Below are positions 1 through 8,879 of a DNA stretch of 64,000 nt, in pieces (position 1 is the first letter of the stretch; each line of letters begins with the position of its first letter). The notes below the pieces were generated by a model. The model was not told the DNA's origin. It did not search any database and saw nothing but the letters and a program-made list of their open reading frames with translations. The DNA is from Tenacibaculum sp. 190130A14a (GTDB lineage: Bacteria; Bacteroidota; Bacteroidia; Flavobacteriales; Flavobacteriaceae), in contig NZ_OZ040189.1 of the NCBI RefSeq assembly GCF_964048965.1, forward strand, positions 1,612,001 to 1,676,000, read 5' to 3'. The position numbers were made by a program, and so were the translations under genes.

Positions 1-493
1 TTGTGTTTTCCCAATAGCTTTTTCCATCAACATGTACCCAAGTAGCAGAACCTTCATAACGAGGACTATCATCTACTTGATAAACTTTTTGAGTCCATTG
101 TTTTTTGACTGCTGCTTTTGGCTTTTTAACAAATAACCAATTATTATCTCCATTAAACATATAGAAGTCTTGGTTTTGATATACCCAATCTTGTCGCCAA
201 TGTTTTACAATATGTGGACTAGCTGGATTACCAACTTGTAATAAATGTTGAATTGATATTTTATTTTTATCGTCTTCAATTAATTGTGCCCACTCCAAAC
301 CTCTAGAAACCTTATTCTTTGATGGTTTATAAGTGCTGTCTTTTGAGTGGTTAAAAGTTTCTGCAAAGTTGAAAGTAACTTCGAAGCAACCGCACATTTT
401 TTTTATGGCTTCTCTGTCTTTAGTCTTCTTACTTTGAGCATTTAGAGTAAACGCTGAAAAAAGAACCAAACCTCCTAAAAATATTTTTTTCAT
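1..493 (-). CDS. DUF6607 family secreted protein, partial (3' end outside window)
   Basis: Reading the minus strand from an ATG at 491-493 gives an open frame of 164 codons that runs off the left edge. It begins with a signal peptide (MKKIFLGGLVLFSAFTLNAQ, cut after NAQ), then MCGCFEVTFNFAETF, the cysteine- and aromatic-rich start I associate with the DUF6607 family of Bacteroidota. The rest is rich in Trp and Tyr. The function of the family is not established. It is divergent from the heme receptor/HmuY operon with about 100 bp between, which suggests a shared role in heme or iron uptake; that is inference. The family name is from memory of the motif. Confidence 0.75.
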   Translation of the reverse strand, partial: MKKIFLGGLVLFSAFTLNAQSKKTKDREAIKKMCGCFEVTFNFAETFNHSKDSTYKPSKNKVSRGLEWAQLIEDDKNKISIQHLLQVGNPASPHIVKHWRQDWVYQNQDFYMFNGDNNWLFVKKPKAAVKKQWTQKVYQVDDSPRYEGSATWVHVDGKSYWENT

Positions 494-528
494 TATATCT
501 ATATATTTTATGTTTTGAAAATTTTTGA

Positions 529-536
529 CAAAAATA
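529..536 (-). promoter_or_regulatory. Predicted -7 element for the DUF6607 gene
   Basis: On the minus strand this reads TATTTTTG, matching the Bacteroidota -7 consensus TAnnTTTG. It lies 36 bp upstream of the start codon at 493. It is back to back with the promoter of the TonB receptor. No clear -33 element is visible. Confidence 0.4.
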
Positions 537-570
537 TAAATTTTATTTAGACTGATTTAAAATAAGTGTA

Positions 571-578
571 TATATTTG
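571..578 (+). promoter_or_regulatory. Predicted -7 element for the heme uptake operon
   Basis: TATATTTG is a perfect TAnnTTTG match 17 bp before the ATG at 595. It implies a short leader of about 10 nt. I saw no Fur-like palindrome nearby. Confidence 0.4.
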
Positions 579-594
579 CCGAAAATTATTAAGA

Positions 595-2697
595 ATGTTT
601 CTAAATAGAGTTTTAGTTTTTAGTTTTTTGTTTGCAAGTGTTGCGATGTTTTCTCAAGAGGAACAAAAGAAAGACACTATAAAAGTGAATGATTTAGATG
701 AAGTTGTAGTTACTGCTACAAGGACTAAAAGACAATTATCTTCTTTACCAATGCCAGTTACTTTAATATCAAAAAAGCAATTGCAACAATCGGGTTCAGT
801 TAGATTGAGAGATATCTTGTTAGAACAAATTGGTATTGTAATGGTATCTGACTTCGGTAACTCTGAAGGGGTTCATTTACAGGGAGTTGCTGCAGACTAT
901 ACATTAGTATTAATTGATGGGGTGCCGGTAGTTGGAAGAACAGCAGGAAACATTGATTTACGAAGATTAACAGTTAATAATATAAAGCAAATAGAAATAG
1001 TAAAGGGTCCCTCATCGTCTTTATATGGTTCTGAAGCTTTAGGTGGTGTAATCAATATTATAACTGAAAATCCAAAACGAAATAGTTTTAAGGGTTCGTT
1101 ACAGCTTTTTACTAGAGAAGGAGCAAGAAATGAACTAGATATTAATGCGAATGTTGTAACGAAAAAGGAAAAAGTGAGTGTTGTGGCTGGCGTTAACTTG
1201 AATTCTAGCAAGGGATTTGATTTATCGCCAGATAACACTAGTTCAGTTACGGCTTATCCGCATCAGAATTTTACAGGAAACTTACAAGTAGGATATGATT
1301 TTTCTGATAAGTTCAAGACATTGGTTTCAGGTAGATTTTATCAACAAGAGCAAAACACACCGACATCAGATAATACACAAACTGATTGGAATATTAATAC
1401 GAGGCTTACACATCAAATTTCTGATGTATGGGAAGTTGAATATTTATTCTACGGAACTCGTTTTAAAACAGAAAGTCTTTTTAACGGAGATGAAGCTATA
1501 TTTAATAGAAGTTTATGGAGGCCAGAAATTAAAGCAAAGGTGTCTTTAGGAGATAAAAGTACCATAATAGCAGGTGTAGGAGCAAACTTTGATGCTTTAG
1601 ATCGAAGTGCTTTTGATGGAGAGAAAAGATACGAAGCCCAATATGTGTTTGGACAATATGATTTTAATCCCATTAAAAATGTAAATGTTGTATTAGGAGC
1701 AAGGTTTGATAGTCATAATAAGTATCAATCAGCATTTTCTCCAAAACTATCAGCAAGTTATAAGGTTAATGATTGGATTACTACAAAAGGTTCTGTTGGG
1801 TATGGTTTTAAAGCTCCAGATTTTCGTCAGTTGTATTATAATTTTAGAAATACAGCCGGTGGGTATGCTGTTTTTGGAACACAAACAATACATGAGTTTT
1901 TTGCAGGAGAAGTTGGACTTAACCATATAGAGAGAGAATTAAAACCTGAAAGTTCTATAGGATATAATTTTGGTTTTCAATTAAAACCACTATCAAATTT
2001 AAAATTGAATATCAATTTGTTTAGAAATGATATTCAAGATTTAATAGACACTTTTGATGTTAACTTTTATTTAATAAATGATGTAAAGGTCGCTGAGCTA
2101 AATCCTCAAACAGCCGGGTTAGGAGATAATACTAGACTTTTTTCTTACCGAAATATAAATGAAGTATATACGCAAGGAGTAGAAGTAGAGGTTGATTATA
2201 GAATTAATCAGAACTTTAGATTATTAGCAGGGTACCAATTTTTAGACACCGGTGATAAAGAACAAGAAGCTAAGATAAAGGAAGGAACAGTTTTCTTTGA
2301 TCATAGTAATGGAGGAGAAGGAAGAATAACACTTTCAAATTATTTTGGATTGCCGAATAGATCTACGCATTCTGCAAATGCCAAGCTTTTTTATGAAAAT
2401 TTTGAGCATAGATTTTCGGCAAATATTAGAGCCTTATACCGAAGTAAATATGCTTTGTCAGATACTAATAATAGTCAAGGAATTATTGATAATTTCGATG
2501 AGTTTGTTGATAGTAACGTACAAATAAACACTGCTATAGAAAAAGAATTATTCAGTCTATTAAAAGTTCAATTTGGTATAGACAATTTATTTAATGAGAG
2601 AGGGACTTCCAATGCAAATAACCCAGCTTTTCAAAACAATGATGCTGTTTTATTATTAGGAAGAACCTTCTACGGACGTGTAATTATTAATTTTTAA
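595..2697 (+). CDS. TonB-dependent outer membrane receptor, probably for heme
   Basis: A 700-aa protein with a signal peptide (residues 1-20, cut after MFSQ), a plug domain starting near residue 34 (DEVVVTATRTKRQLSSLPMP), a conserved GPSSSLYGSEALGGVINII segment near 140, and a long C-terminal beta-barrel ending in aromatic residues (GRVIINF). Such receptors import iron complexes with energy from TonB-ExbBD. The length suits a HmuR/BtuB-type receptor rather than a SusC protein (usually about 1000 aa). The HmuY-like lipoprotein gene follows after 26 bp in the same direction, which makes heme the likely substrate. The receptor class is clear; the ligand is inferred from context. Confidence 0.88.
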   Translation: MFLNRVLVFSFLFASVAMFSQEEQKKDTIKVNDLDEVVVTATRTKRQLSSLPMPVTLISKKQLQQSGSVRLRDILLEQIGIVMVSDFGNSEGVHLQGVAADYTLVLIDGVPVVGRTAGNIDLRRLTVNNIKQIEIVKGPSSSLYGSEALGGVINIITENPKRNSFKGSLQLFTREGARNELDINANVVTKKEKVSVVAGVNLNSSKGFDLSPDNTSSVTAYPHQNFTGNLQVGYDFSDKFKTLVSGRFYQQEQNTPTSDNTQTDWNINTRLTHQISDVWEVEYLFYGTRFKTESLFNGDEAIFNRSLWRPEIKAKVSLGDKSTIIAGVGANFDALDRSAFDGEKRYEAQYVFGQYDFNPIKNVNVVLGARFDSHNKYQSAFSPKLSASYKVNDWITTKGSVGYGFKAPDFRQLYYNFRNTAGGYAVFGTQTIHEFFAGEVGLNHIERELKPESSIGYNFGFQLKPLSNLKLNINLFRNDIQDLIDTFDVNFYLINDVKVAELNPQTAGLGDNTRLFSYRNINEVYTQGVEVEVDYRINQNFRLLAGYQFLDTGDKEQEAKIKEGTVFFDHSNGGEGRITLSNYFGLPNRSTHSANAKLFYENFEHRFSANIRALYRSKYALSDTNNSQGIIDNFDEFVDSNVQINTAIEKELFSLLKVQFGIDNLFNERGTSNANNPAFQNNDAVLLLGRTFYGRVIINF

Positions 2698-2723
2698 ATA
2701 TAAATTTCAAAATAGGAAACAAA

Positions 2724-3341
2724 ATGAAAAAAATAATTTTATTAATGGCAGCGGTATCTACTTTAGTTTTTACTTCATGTAGTGATAGTGATGGAGAAGT
2801 TTCGCAACCGGTACAAGCAGTAACGATAACTGATTTTTATGCTCCTCAAAATGCTGATTATACAGTGACTCCTCCAGTAATTTCAGGAGACTTTGCTAAA
2901 TTTAGTTTTAAAGAGGGTAAAAAGGTAACTGGAGACAATTGGGATATTGCTATTAGAGGAACTAGAATTTTAGTTAACGGAGGAAGTGTAATTGGTTTAA
3001 CCGATGAACCAGCTAGAACAGGAAGTGCTTCTTTAGCTGTAGTAAGCAACACTTTTGCTGAAGTAAAAACGGCTCCAGCTGATAGTGAATTTAAGCAAGA
3101 TGCAGCCGGTGTTTACGCGTTACCTCATGGTTCTGGAAATGGATGGTATACCTATGCTGGTGGTGTAGTTACTCGAATTGCTGGAAAGGTTTTTGTTGTG
3201 AAAACAATTGATGGGAACTATGCTAAAATGAGCATTAAGAGTTACTATAAAAATGATGATTCATCAAATATTGCGAATGCAAGATATTATAGATTCGAAT
3301 ACGTTTATAACCCAAACGTAGGAGACAAGAGTTTTCAATAG
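2724..3341 (+). CDS. hmuY: HmuY family heme-binding lipoprotein
   Basis: A 205-aa lipoprotein: the signal peptide ends in VFTSC, so Cys19 would be lipidated. The body holds GDNWDIAIRGTRILVNGG (about residues 72-89), the typical HmuY stretch in which a WDIA-type strand is followed by a Gly/Asn turn, and later the GWYTY region. HmuY of Porphyromonas gingivalis binds heme at the cell surface and hands it to the TonB receptor HmuR, and here the receptor gene is directly upstream. The ligand is inferred from the family; I cannot tell which residues would coordinate heme. Confidence 0.85.
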   Translation: MKKIILLMAAVSTLVFTSCSDSDGEVSQPVQAVTITDFYAPQNADYTVTPPVISGDFAKFSFKEGKKVTGDNWDIAIRGTRILVNGGSVIGLTDEPARTGSASLAVVSNTFAEVKTAPADSEFKQDAAGVYALPHGSGNGWYTYAGGVVTRIAGKVFVVKTIDGNYAKMSIKSYYKNDDSSNIANARYYRFEYVYNPNVGDKSFQ

Positions 3342-3376
3342 AATATATTGAATTTTGTTAGTTTTTGTTACATTTG

Positions 3377-3417
3377 AGAATCGTTGAAGCAGCAATGTTT
3401 TGGCGATTCTTTTTTTA
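3377..3417 (+). terminator. Rho-independent terminator after hmuY
   Basis: AGAATCG (3377-3383) pairs with CGATTCT (3404-3410), with a 20-nt loop and a run of seven T in total at its end. It lies between convergent hmuY and uvrA. Confidence 0.6.
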
Positions 3418-6204
3418 TTACAACTTCTCAGCTAAATAAGAAGCGGTATAAGATTCTTTATTTTTAGCTAATTCCTCTGGGGTTCCTGTAAAAATTAAAT
3501 TACCTCCATTTTTTCCACCTTCTGCACCCAAGTCAATAATATAATCTGCACATTTTATCAGTTCAATATTATGTTCAATTACAATAATAGAATGGCCTTT
3601 TTCTATTAAGGCATTAAAAGAGGCTAATAGCTTTTTGATATCATGAAAATGTAATCCAGTAGTAGGTTCGTCAAAAATAAATAGAGCCTTATCTTTTGTA
3701 TTACCTTTAATTAAGAATGAAGCCAGCTTAATACGTTGTGCTTCACCTCCAGATAGGGTAGAAGATGACTGCCCTAATTGTACATAACCTAAACCAACAT
3801 CTTGTAAAGGTTTTAGTTTTGAGGCTACTTTTTTCTGATCGTATTTCATAAAGAAATCAACCGCATCATCAATTGTTAAATTAAGAATATCATCAATATT
3901 CTTACCTTCAAAATTAACTTCTAAAACTTCTTTTTTAAATCGTTTACCATTACATGTTTCACATTTTAAATGAACATCTGCCATGAACTGCATTTCAATC
4001 GTAACTTCTCCTTCACCTTTACAAACCTCACAACGACCTCCATCTACATTGAAAGAAAAATGTTTAGGTTGGTAGTTTCTTATTTTAGATAGTTTTTGAT
4101 TGGATAACAACTTTCTAATATCATCATAGGCTTTGATATAAGTAACAGGGTTAGAACGTGAAGAACGCCCTATAGGGTTTTGATCAATAAATTCAACATG
4201 CTTTAAGGTTTCAAAACTACCTTTTACATCAGTATGTTGTCCTATTTTATTTCCGTATCCTATCAATTGTTTTTGCATGGCAGGATAAAGAATTTTTTTA
4301 ACCAATGTACTTTTTCCACTTCCTGATACTCCCGTAATAACGGTTAAATTATTTAAAGGAAAAGATACATCAATGTTTTTAAGATTATTTTCTCTTGCAC
4401 CTACAATATCAATGGTGTTTTTAGAGTTTCTTCGTTGGTTTGGAACTTCAATTTTTAAATCTTCAGATAGGTATTTTGCTGTAAGCGTATCTGATTTCAT
4501 AATGTCTTTAAAAGTTCCTTCAGCAACAACATTTCCCCCATAAGTACCTGCTTCTGGACCAATATCAATAATATAATCTGCCTCTTTCATGATATCTTCA
4601 TCATGTTCAACAACAATCACAGTATTTCCTAGATCGCGAAGGTTTTTTAAAACATTAATTAGACGTTCTGTATCTTTCGGGTGTAACCCAATACTTGGTT
4701 CATCTAAAATGTACATAGACCCTACTAATGAACTACCTAAAGATGTAGCTAAGTTAATACGTTGACTTTCTCCTCCAGAGAGTGTATTAGAGGTTCTATT
4801 TAATGTTAAATAACTTAATCCAACATCTTGTAAAAATTGTAATCGATTATTAATCTCAGTTAACAAACGTTTTCCAATTTTTTCTTCATATTTATTCAGT
4901 TGAATCCCGTTAAAGAAATCGGCTAGTTCATCTAAAGGCATGGTCACCAAATCAGAGATTACTTTACCATATACCTGAACGTAATCAGCTTCTTTACGAA
5001 GACGTTTTCCATTACAGTCGGTACATTTGGTTTTTCCTCTATAACGAGAAAGCATTACTCTGTTTTGAATCTTATAGCTTTTTTCTTCTAATTTTTTAAA
5101 TAAGTGATTGATTCCTTTAAATTTCTTAGTTCCATTCCAAACCAATTCTTGTTGTTCTTGAGTTAATTCGAACCAAGGTTTATGAATTGATATTCCGAAT
5201 TCTTCAGCATTTAAAATTAAATCGTTCTTATATTTTTTATAAGAATCTGTTTTAAAAGGGAAAATAGCATTTTCATAAATAGATAACCCAGTGTTTGGAA
5301 TGACTAAGTCTTCATCAATTCCAATAACACTCCCGTACCCTTCACAAGTTGGACAAGCACCATAAGGATTATTAAAACTAAATAAATGTGTATTAGGTTC
5401 TAAAAAACTAATGCCATCCAGTTCAAATTTATTACTAAATTCTGTAGTCGAATTATCCGTTAAGTTTTCAATAAAGCAAATTCCTTTACCTTCAAAAAAA
5501 GCAGTTTGAATGGCATCTGCTAAACGATTGTAAAAATCTTCTTCTTCTTTTACAACAATTCGATCAACAACTAACAAAAGTTCATTTCCTTTAAATTCCC
5601 CAATAGGAAATTCATCAATTCTATAAACAGTATCGTTGTATTTTAAACGAGCGTATCCCTGTTGAGTAAGTACTTGAAGAACCGTTTTAAGATCTCTATT
5701 TTTGTTAATAGCTATTGGAGCTAACAACAACATTTTTGTGCGTTCTTCAAAGGCTTTTACATGATTGATAACGTCAGTTACCGTATGTTTTTTTACTTCT
5801 TTACCAGAAATTGGAGAATAGGTTTTACCAATTCGTGCAAAAAGTAATTTAATATAATCATAAATTTCTGTTGAGGTACCTACAGTAGATCTTGGGTTGG
5901 TAGAGTTTACTTTTTGTTCAATAGCAATTGCAGGAGCAATCCCTTTAATATAGTCAACTTTAGGCTTATGTAATTTTCCTAAAAATTGACGTGCATAGGA
6001 AGATAAACTTTCTACATATCTTCGTTGTCCTTCTGCATATAAGGTATCAAAAGCTAATGAAGATTTTCCAGATCCAGAAAGCCCAGTAATAACCACTAAT
6101 TTATTTCGAGGTATGACTACATCAATATCTTTTAAATTATGGAGTTTAGCTCCTTTAATAATGATGTTTTCTTTAGGGTTTACAGTAGAAATGTCTTTTT
6201 TCAT
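3418..6204 (-). CDS. uvrA: Excinuclease ABC subunit A (UvrA)
   Basis: UvrA recognises DNA lesions as a dimer and loads UvrB in nucleotide excision repair. The protein has two ABC ATPase modules: Walker A GLSGSGKSSLAFDTLYAEG near the N-terminus with signature LSGGESQRINLA, and a second Walker A GVSGSGKSTL with signature LSGGEAQRIKLA. Zinc-binding cysteine pairs are present (CPTCEGYG with CTDCNGKR; CEVCKGEG with CETCNGKRF). The length (928 aa) is normal. I chose the ATG at 6204, MKKDISTVN, rather than an upstream ATG at 6234 whose ten extra residues (MYFYCLFFKQ) are not UvrA-like. It is a single-gene unit convergent with hmuY. Confidence 0.97.
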   Translation of the reverse strand: MKKDISTVNPKENIIIKGAKLHNLKDIDVVIPRNKLVVITGLSGSGKSSLAFDTLYAEGQRRYVESLSSYARQFLGKLHKPKVDYIKGIAPAIAIEQKVNSTNPRSTVGTSTEIYDYIKLLFARIGKTYSPISGKEVKKHTVTDVINHVKAFEERTKMLLLAPIAINKNRDLKTVLQVLTQQGYARLKYNDTVYRIDEFPIGEFKGNELLLVVDRIVVKEEEDFYNRLADAIQTAFFEGKGICFIENLTDNSTTEFSNKFELDGISFLEPNTHLFSFNNPYGACPTCEGYGSVIGIDEDLVIPNTGLSIYENAIFPFKTDSYKKYKNDLILNAEEFGISIHKPWFELTQEQQELVWNGTKKFKGINHLFKKLEEKSYKIQNRVMLSRYRGKTKCTDCNGKRLRKEADYVQVYGKVISDLVTMPLDELADFFNGIQLNKYEEKIGKRLLTEINNRLQFLQDVGLSYLTLNRTSNTLSGGESQRINLATSLGSSLVGSMYILDEPSIGLHPKDTERLINVLKNLRDLGNTVIVVEHDEDIMKEADYIIDIGPEAGTYGGNVVAEGTFKDIMKSDTLTAKYLSEDLKIEVPNQRRNSKNTIDIVGARENNLKNIDVSFPLNNLTVITGVSGSGKSTLVKKILYPAMQKQLIGYGNKIGQHTDVKGSFETLKHVEFIDQNPIGRSSRSNPVTYIKAYDDIRKLLSNQKLSKIRNYQPKHFSFNVDGGRCEVCKGEGEVTIEMQFMADVHLKCETCNGKRFKKEVLEVNFEGKNIDDILNLTIDDAVDFFMKYDQKKVASKLKPLQDVGLGYVQLGQSSSTLSGGEAQRIKLASFLIKGNTKDKALFIFDEPTTGLHFHDIKKLLASFNALIEKGHSIIVIEHNIELIKCADYIIDLGAEGGKNGGNLIFTGTPEELAKNKESYTASYLAEKL

Positions 6205-6281
6205 TTGCTTAAAAAATAAGCAGTAAAAGTACAATTTTCTGAGTTAGGAATAAAATAAGAGAATCTTGAAATTTAAATAAT

Positions 6282-6309
6282 AAAAGAGCTCTTCATTAAG
6301 AGCTCTTTT
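6282..6309 (-). terminator. Strong terminator after the amide hydrolase gene
   Basis: A perfect 12-bp inverted repeat, AAAAGAGCTCTT and AAGAGCTCTTTT, encloses a 4-nt loop; on the minus strand it ends in a T tract followed by ATT. It closes the unit 8583 to 6345 and separates it from uvrA. Confidence 0.8.
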
Positions 6310-6344
6310 CCATATATCTCATATGATGGTTACAAGTAAATTAA

Positions 6345-7409
6345 CTAAACTAATACAGCTTTAGATATAAATGGATCGGTCGCTTCCTTAAAGTTTTTGT
6401 TTTGTAAGCCGGTTAATTCATGGTTAATAAATACATTGTCTTTTTCTGAAACAACAATCAAATTAGAAACATTAGAAGGAAACAAATTAATTTGTTTTAA
6501 ATCAACTTGGATACTACTCATTGTTCTTGCGTTTGTAAAGTAGTATGTAAGTTCATTATGACTTGAAATAGAAGTCCATAAAGTTTGTGCGATGTTTGGA
6601 TAGTCATCTAATGTTGATTTGAAATTTACAGGAACAGAAGCATTCATTACTACCGATTGAGATTGTGTTAAAGAATCTTCGGTGCTTTTAGCTTCGTACA
6701 AATGATTTAAATAATAAGAAGCTCTTGCAAACCTATCAGAAGGAAAAGGACCTCCTGGTAGCGTATTACTAGGAAAATTATTTTCATTATTCCATTGCCA
6801 TCTCCAAAATTGGTTTAATTCAATTTGTTTGGCATACGATGGTTCATTGGTCATAACCCTGAAATTCTCATTATCATAAATGATGAACTCTCCATTATGG
6901 ACTTCGATGATAGCAGATTTTCCAAGTATATCAGATACAGATAAATGTAGCGATGCTTCTTTTGTTGATCCGGGAACAATACCTCCAATTAATTGAATTT
7001 GAGTAGGAGCGTCTTTACTAAAAGCGTCTTTTACCTCTTGAACAGAACAGCAAGTGTCTAATACAAATTGTACCCATCTTAAAACATCTAGGTTTTTGCA
7101 TGAACTTCCATCTGCTCTATGATAGGTAGCATTACTATCATATAATAGATTTGCAACCAATCCTTCAGAGTTTATTCCGTCGGATGCACCAAATGGAGCT
7201 TCAGTTCCCACCATGGTAACAACACTATTATATCTAGGAATCCAGGTTAAAGAATGTTCATTTTCAGATGCTGTTCCTGATTTAATAGTATCCTCTTTAG
7301 AGTCTACTTTAAAAGCAAAAATAGTAGTTGGCATTTGAGTAGCCCAGTCCATATTTCTAGCTGTGGTCAAATATCTTTTATTGTAATTGTTGAATACTCT
7401 AGTACACAT
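6345..7409 (-). CDS. Linear amide C-N hydrolase of the choloylglycine hydrolase/penicillin V acylase family
   Basis: A 354-aa Ntn hydrolase. After removal of Met1 the nucleophile would be Cys2 (MCTRVFNNYN). The other family residues are at the expected places: Arg18 and Asp21 in ARNMDW, Asn80 in GINSEGL, Asn188 in MTNEP and Arg226 in SDRFARA. These enzymes cleave amide bonds of bile salts, penicillin V or N-acyl homoserine lactones. There is no signal peptide, so the protein should be cytoplasmic. It follows the pore-former-like gene after 37 bp in the same direction and is probably co-transcribed with it. The substrate cannot be told from sequence; quorum-signal or lipid amide hydrolysis would fit a marine bacterium better than bile salts. 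Confidence 0.88.
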   Translation of the reverse strand: MCTRVFNNYNKRYLTTARNMDWATQMPTTIFAFKVDSKEDTIKSGTASENEHSLTWIPRYNSVVTMVGTEAPFGASDGINSEGLVANLLYDSNATYHRADGSSCKNLDVLRWVQFVLDTCCSVQEVKDAFSKDAPTQIQLIGGIVPGSTKEASLHLSVSDILGKSAIIEVHNGEFIIYDNENFRVMTNEPSYAKQIELNQFWRWQWNNENNFPSNTLPGGPFPSDRFARASYYLNHLYEAKSTEDSLTQSQSVVMNASVPVNFKSTLDDYPNIAQTLWTSISSHNELTYYFTNARTMSSIQVDLKQINLFPSNVSNLIVVSEKDNVFINHELTGLQNKNFKEATDPFISKAVLV

Positions 7410-7446
7410 GATTATTTGTTTTTATGATGATTAAAATAGTTTGCTT

Positions 7447-8583
7447 CTAAGTCAAAGAAGTATCTGTAATTGTAGCAAGAATTAGTCCCTGTTGTCCATG
7501 TTTACTATTAATAGCAGCAGTTAATTCATGGTTATTACTTGTTTGCGAAACATATTCTTTACGTTTGTCATATAAACGATCATTTAGGCTTTTAATAGAA
7601 GTACTATCATCATCAAGTAGTTCAATATTTGTTCCGTTCGAAGCAGAATATGGTACTGCAAATTGATGCGCAAAGCTTAAAGGGTGTTTTTTAGAATCAT
7701 TCGTAAAAACTATAGTTCCTTCGGTACCATAATATCCTAAACCGAGAGAGGTGTTTTTACTAGCAACATAAGTTCCAGCAAAGACCATATATTCAAATTC
7801 ATCGGTATCTGAAATATCTTGACGCTTCATAATTTGAACATCTGGTGAAGACAGTAATATTCCATCATGATCGGCCATGAATTCATCTAATTTACCATGC
7901 TTTAAGTATAAATCAGAATCTTTCGCATTGTGGTTTTCCCAGTTTTTAACTATGAAATTATGATCGGTTCCATTAATAACCATGCCTGATATGATAGATG
8001 GTCTAAGACCTATAGCCCAAATAACTCCACCAATAATTGCACTTGAAACATAATTGATAAATTTTCCTGGAACAGCTTCTATTCCTTTTATAATTGAACC
8101 AATTAAAGGAATTTCATCAAGTAAAGCATTTGCTGTAGTTAGAGAAGCAATGTTACTAATGTTAAAAAGTCCTGCTCCTTCAATGTTTTTAGCCATTGCT
8201 TTTTTTGAAGATTGTTGAACTAGTTGGGAAAAATGATCTCCCTGATCTTTGTAGTATTGTTCAATTTCTTTGCCTTTATAACCAGCTAAGGTTTTTAAGT
8301 TTGCCATTGGCATAGATAAGTTAACAGATGTCATTACTGGATCACTGCCATCTGAAAGTAATTCGGTAAATCCAATATTTTTGTTTCTTCGGTCTATTCC
8401 AGATATTAATTCTTGAGTAGCACGTTTTTTAATTTGAAGGTAGTCTTCATCATTTGAAGATAAAATAGAAATCAAATCAATATCAAAAGCTTTTTCTAAT
8501 TCAGAGATTTTTTTATAACCCCATGCTTCTAATCCATAATTTCTATATGTTTCCGTAGTAATTTCTTGTGTTAATTGTTCCAT
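7447..8583 (-). CDS. Uncharacterised protein with an actinoporin-like C-terminal region
   Basis: A 378-aa protein with no signal peptide. Residues 1-150 are helical and polar; 155-205 form a hydrophobic, Gly/Ile-rich stretch (IIGGVIWAIGL); 200-340 are beta-rich. In the last part GYYGTEGTIVF followed by PLSFAHQFAVPYSASNGTNI (301-320) resembles the actinoporin core, where a G..G strand is followed by LAVLFSVPYDYNWYSNWW. Actinoporins are sea-anemone pore-forming toxins with relatives in bacteria and fungi. The match is by eye and the aromatic lipid-binding cluster is weak here, so pore formation is a hypothesis. It heads a two-gene unit with the Ntn hydrolase and is preceded by the 79-bp repeat element at 8702. 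Confidence 0.5.
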   Translation of the reverse strand: MEQLTQEITTETYRNYGLEAWGYKKISELEKAFDIDLISILSSNDEDYLQIKKRATQELISGIDRRNKNIGFTELLSDGSDPVMTSVNLSMPMANLKTLAGYKGKEIEQYYKDQGDHFSQLVQQSSKKAMAKNIEGAGLFNISNIASLTTANALLDEIPLIGSIIKGIEAVPGKFINYVSSAIIGGVIWAIGLRPSIISGMVINGTDHNFIVKNWENHNAKDSDLYLKHGKLDEFMADHDGILLSSPDVQIMKRQDISDTDEFEYMVFAGTYVASKNTSLGLGYYGTEGTIVFTNDSKKHPLSFAHQFAVPYSASNGTNIELLDDDSTSIKSLNDRLYDKRKEYVSQTSNNHELTAAINSKHGQQGLILATITDTSLT

Positions 8584-8701
8584 TGTTATAAGTAGTTAAT
8601 TTCTTACTCATCAGGCTTTTCAGATTCCGCCTCGTTTTTTATTGTAGTTTCTGAACTCTACGTTTGGTTAATTTGAAAACTTAGATAGCGCTACAGTTGT
8701 T

Positions 8702-8780
8702 TTCTGATATGAAATTACTTTCAAATCAGTTACATTCTGAGATAGATGTTGCGAAACGGAGATTTTATGTTGTGAAACCG
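8702..8780. repeat. 79-bp duplicated upstream element, copy A (predicted LytTR operator)
   Basis: Identical in 66 of 79 positions, without gaps, to copy B at 10832-10910. Read on the minus strand it contains GTTTCACAACAT and GTTTCGCAACAT whose starts are 21 bp apart, that is two helical turns, the layout used by LytTR response regulators. It ends 118 bp before the start of the pore-former-like gene at 8583, in the same orientation as copy B has to the FAD oxidase gene. Confidence 0.75.
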
Positions 8781-8787
8781 TTTTTTA

Positions 8788-8801
8788 CGTTTTTAAAAAC
8801 G
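8788..8801. repeat. 14-bp perfect palindrome beside copy A
   Basis: CGTTTTTAAAAACG is self-complementary and lies between the FAD oxidase terminator and repeat copy A. It could be a protein-binding site or chance in AT-rich DNA. Confidence 0.25.
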
Positions 8802-8847
8802 ACCAGCAGAAATACTATTAACTAAAGATGAACAACAGGTGCTTAAT

Positions 8848-8877
8848 AAAAATCCCCTTCGTATGAAGAGGATTTTT
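8848..8877 (-). terminator. Terminator after the FAD oxidase gene
   Basis: AAAAATCC (8848-8855) pairs with GGATTTTT (8870-8877), and CTTC with GAAG inside, around a GTAT loop with one mismatch. It lies directly after the stop codon of the minus-strand FAD oxidase gene. Confidence 0.75.
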
Positions 8878-8879
8878 AT

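Noticed and set aside
897..1238. A 113-aa minus-strand frame inside the TonB receptor gene
   Set aside because: Shadow frame; the plus strand has the complete receptor motifs.
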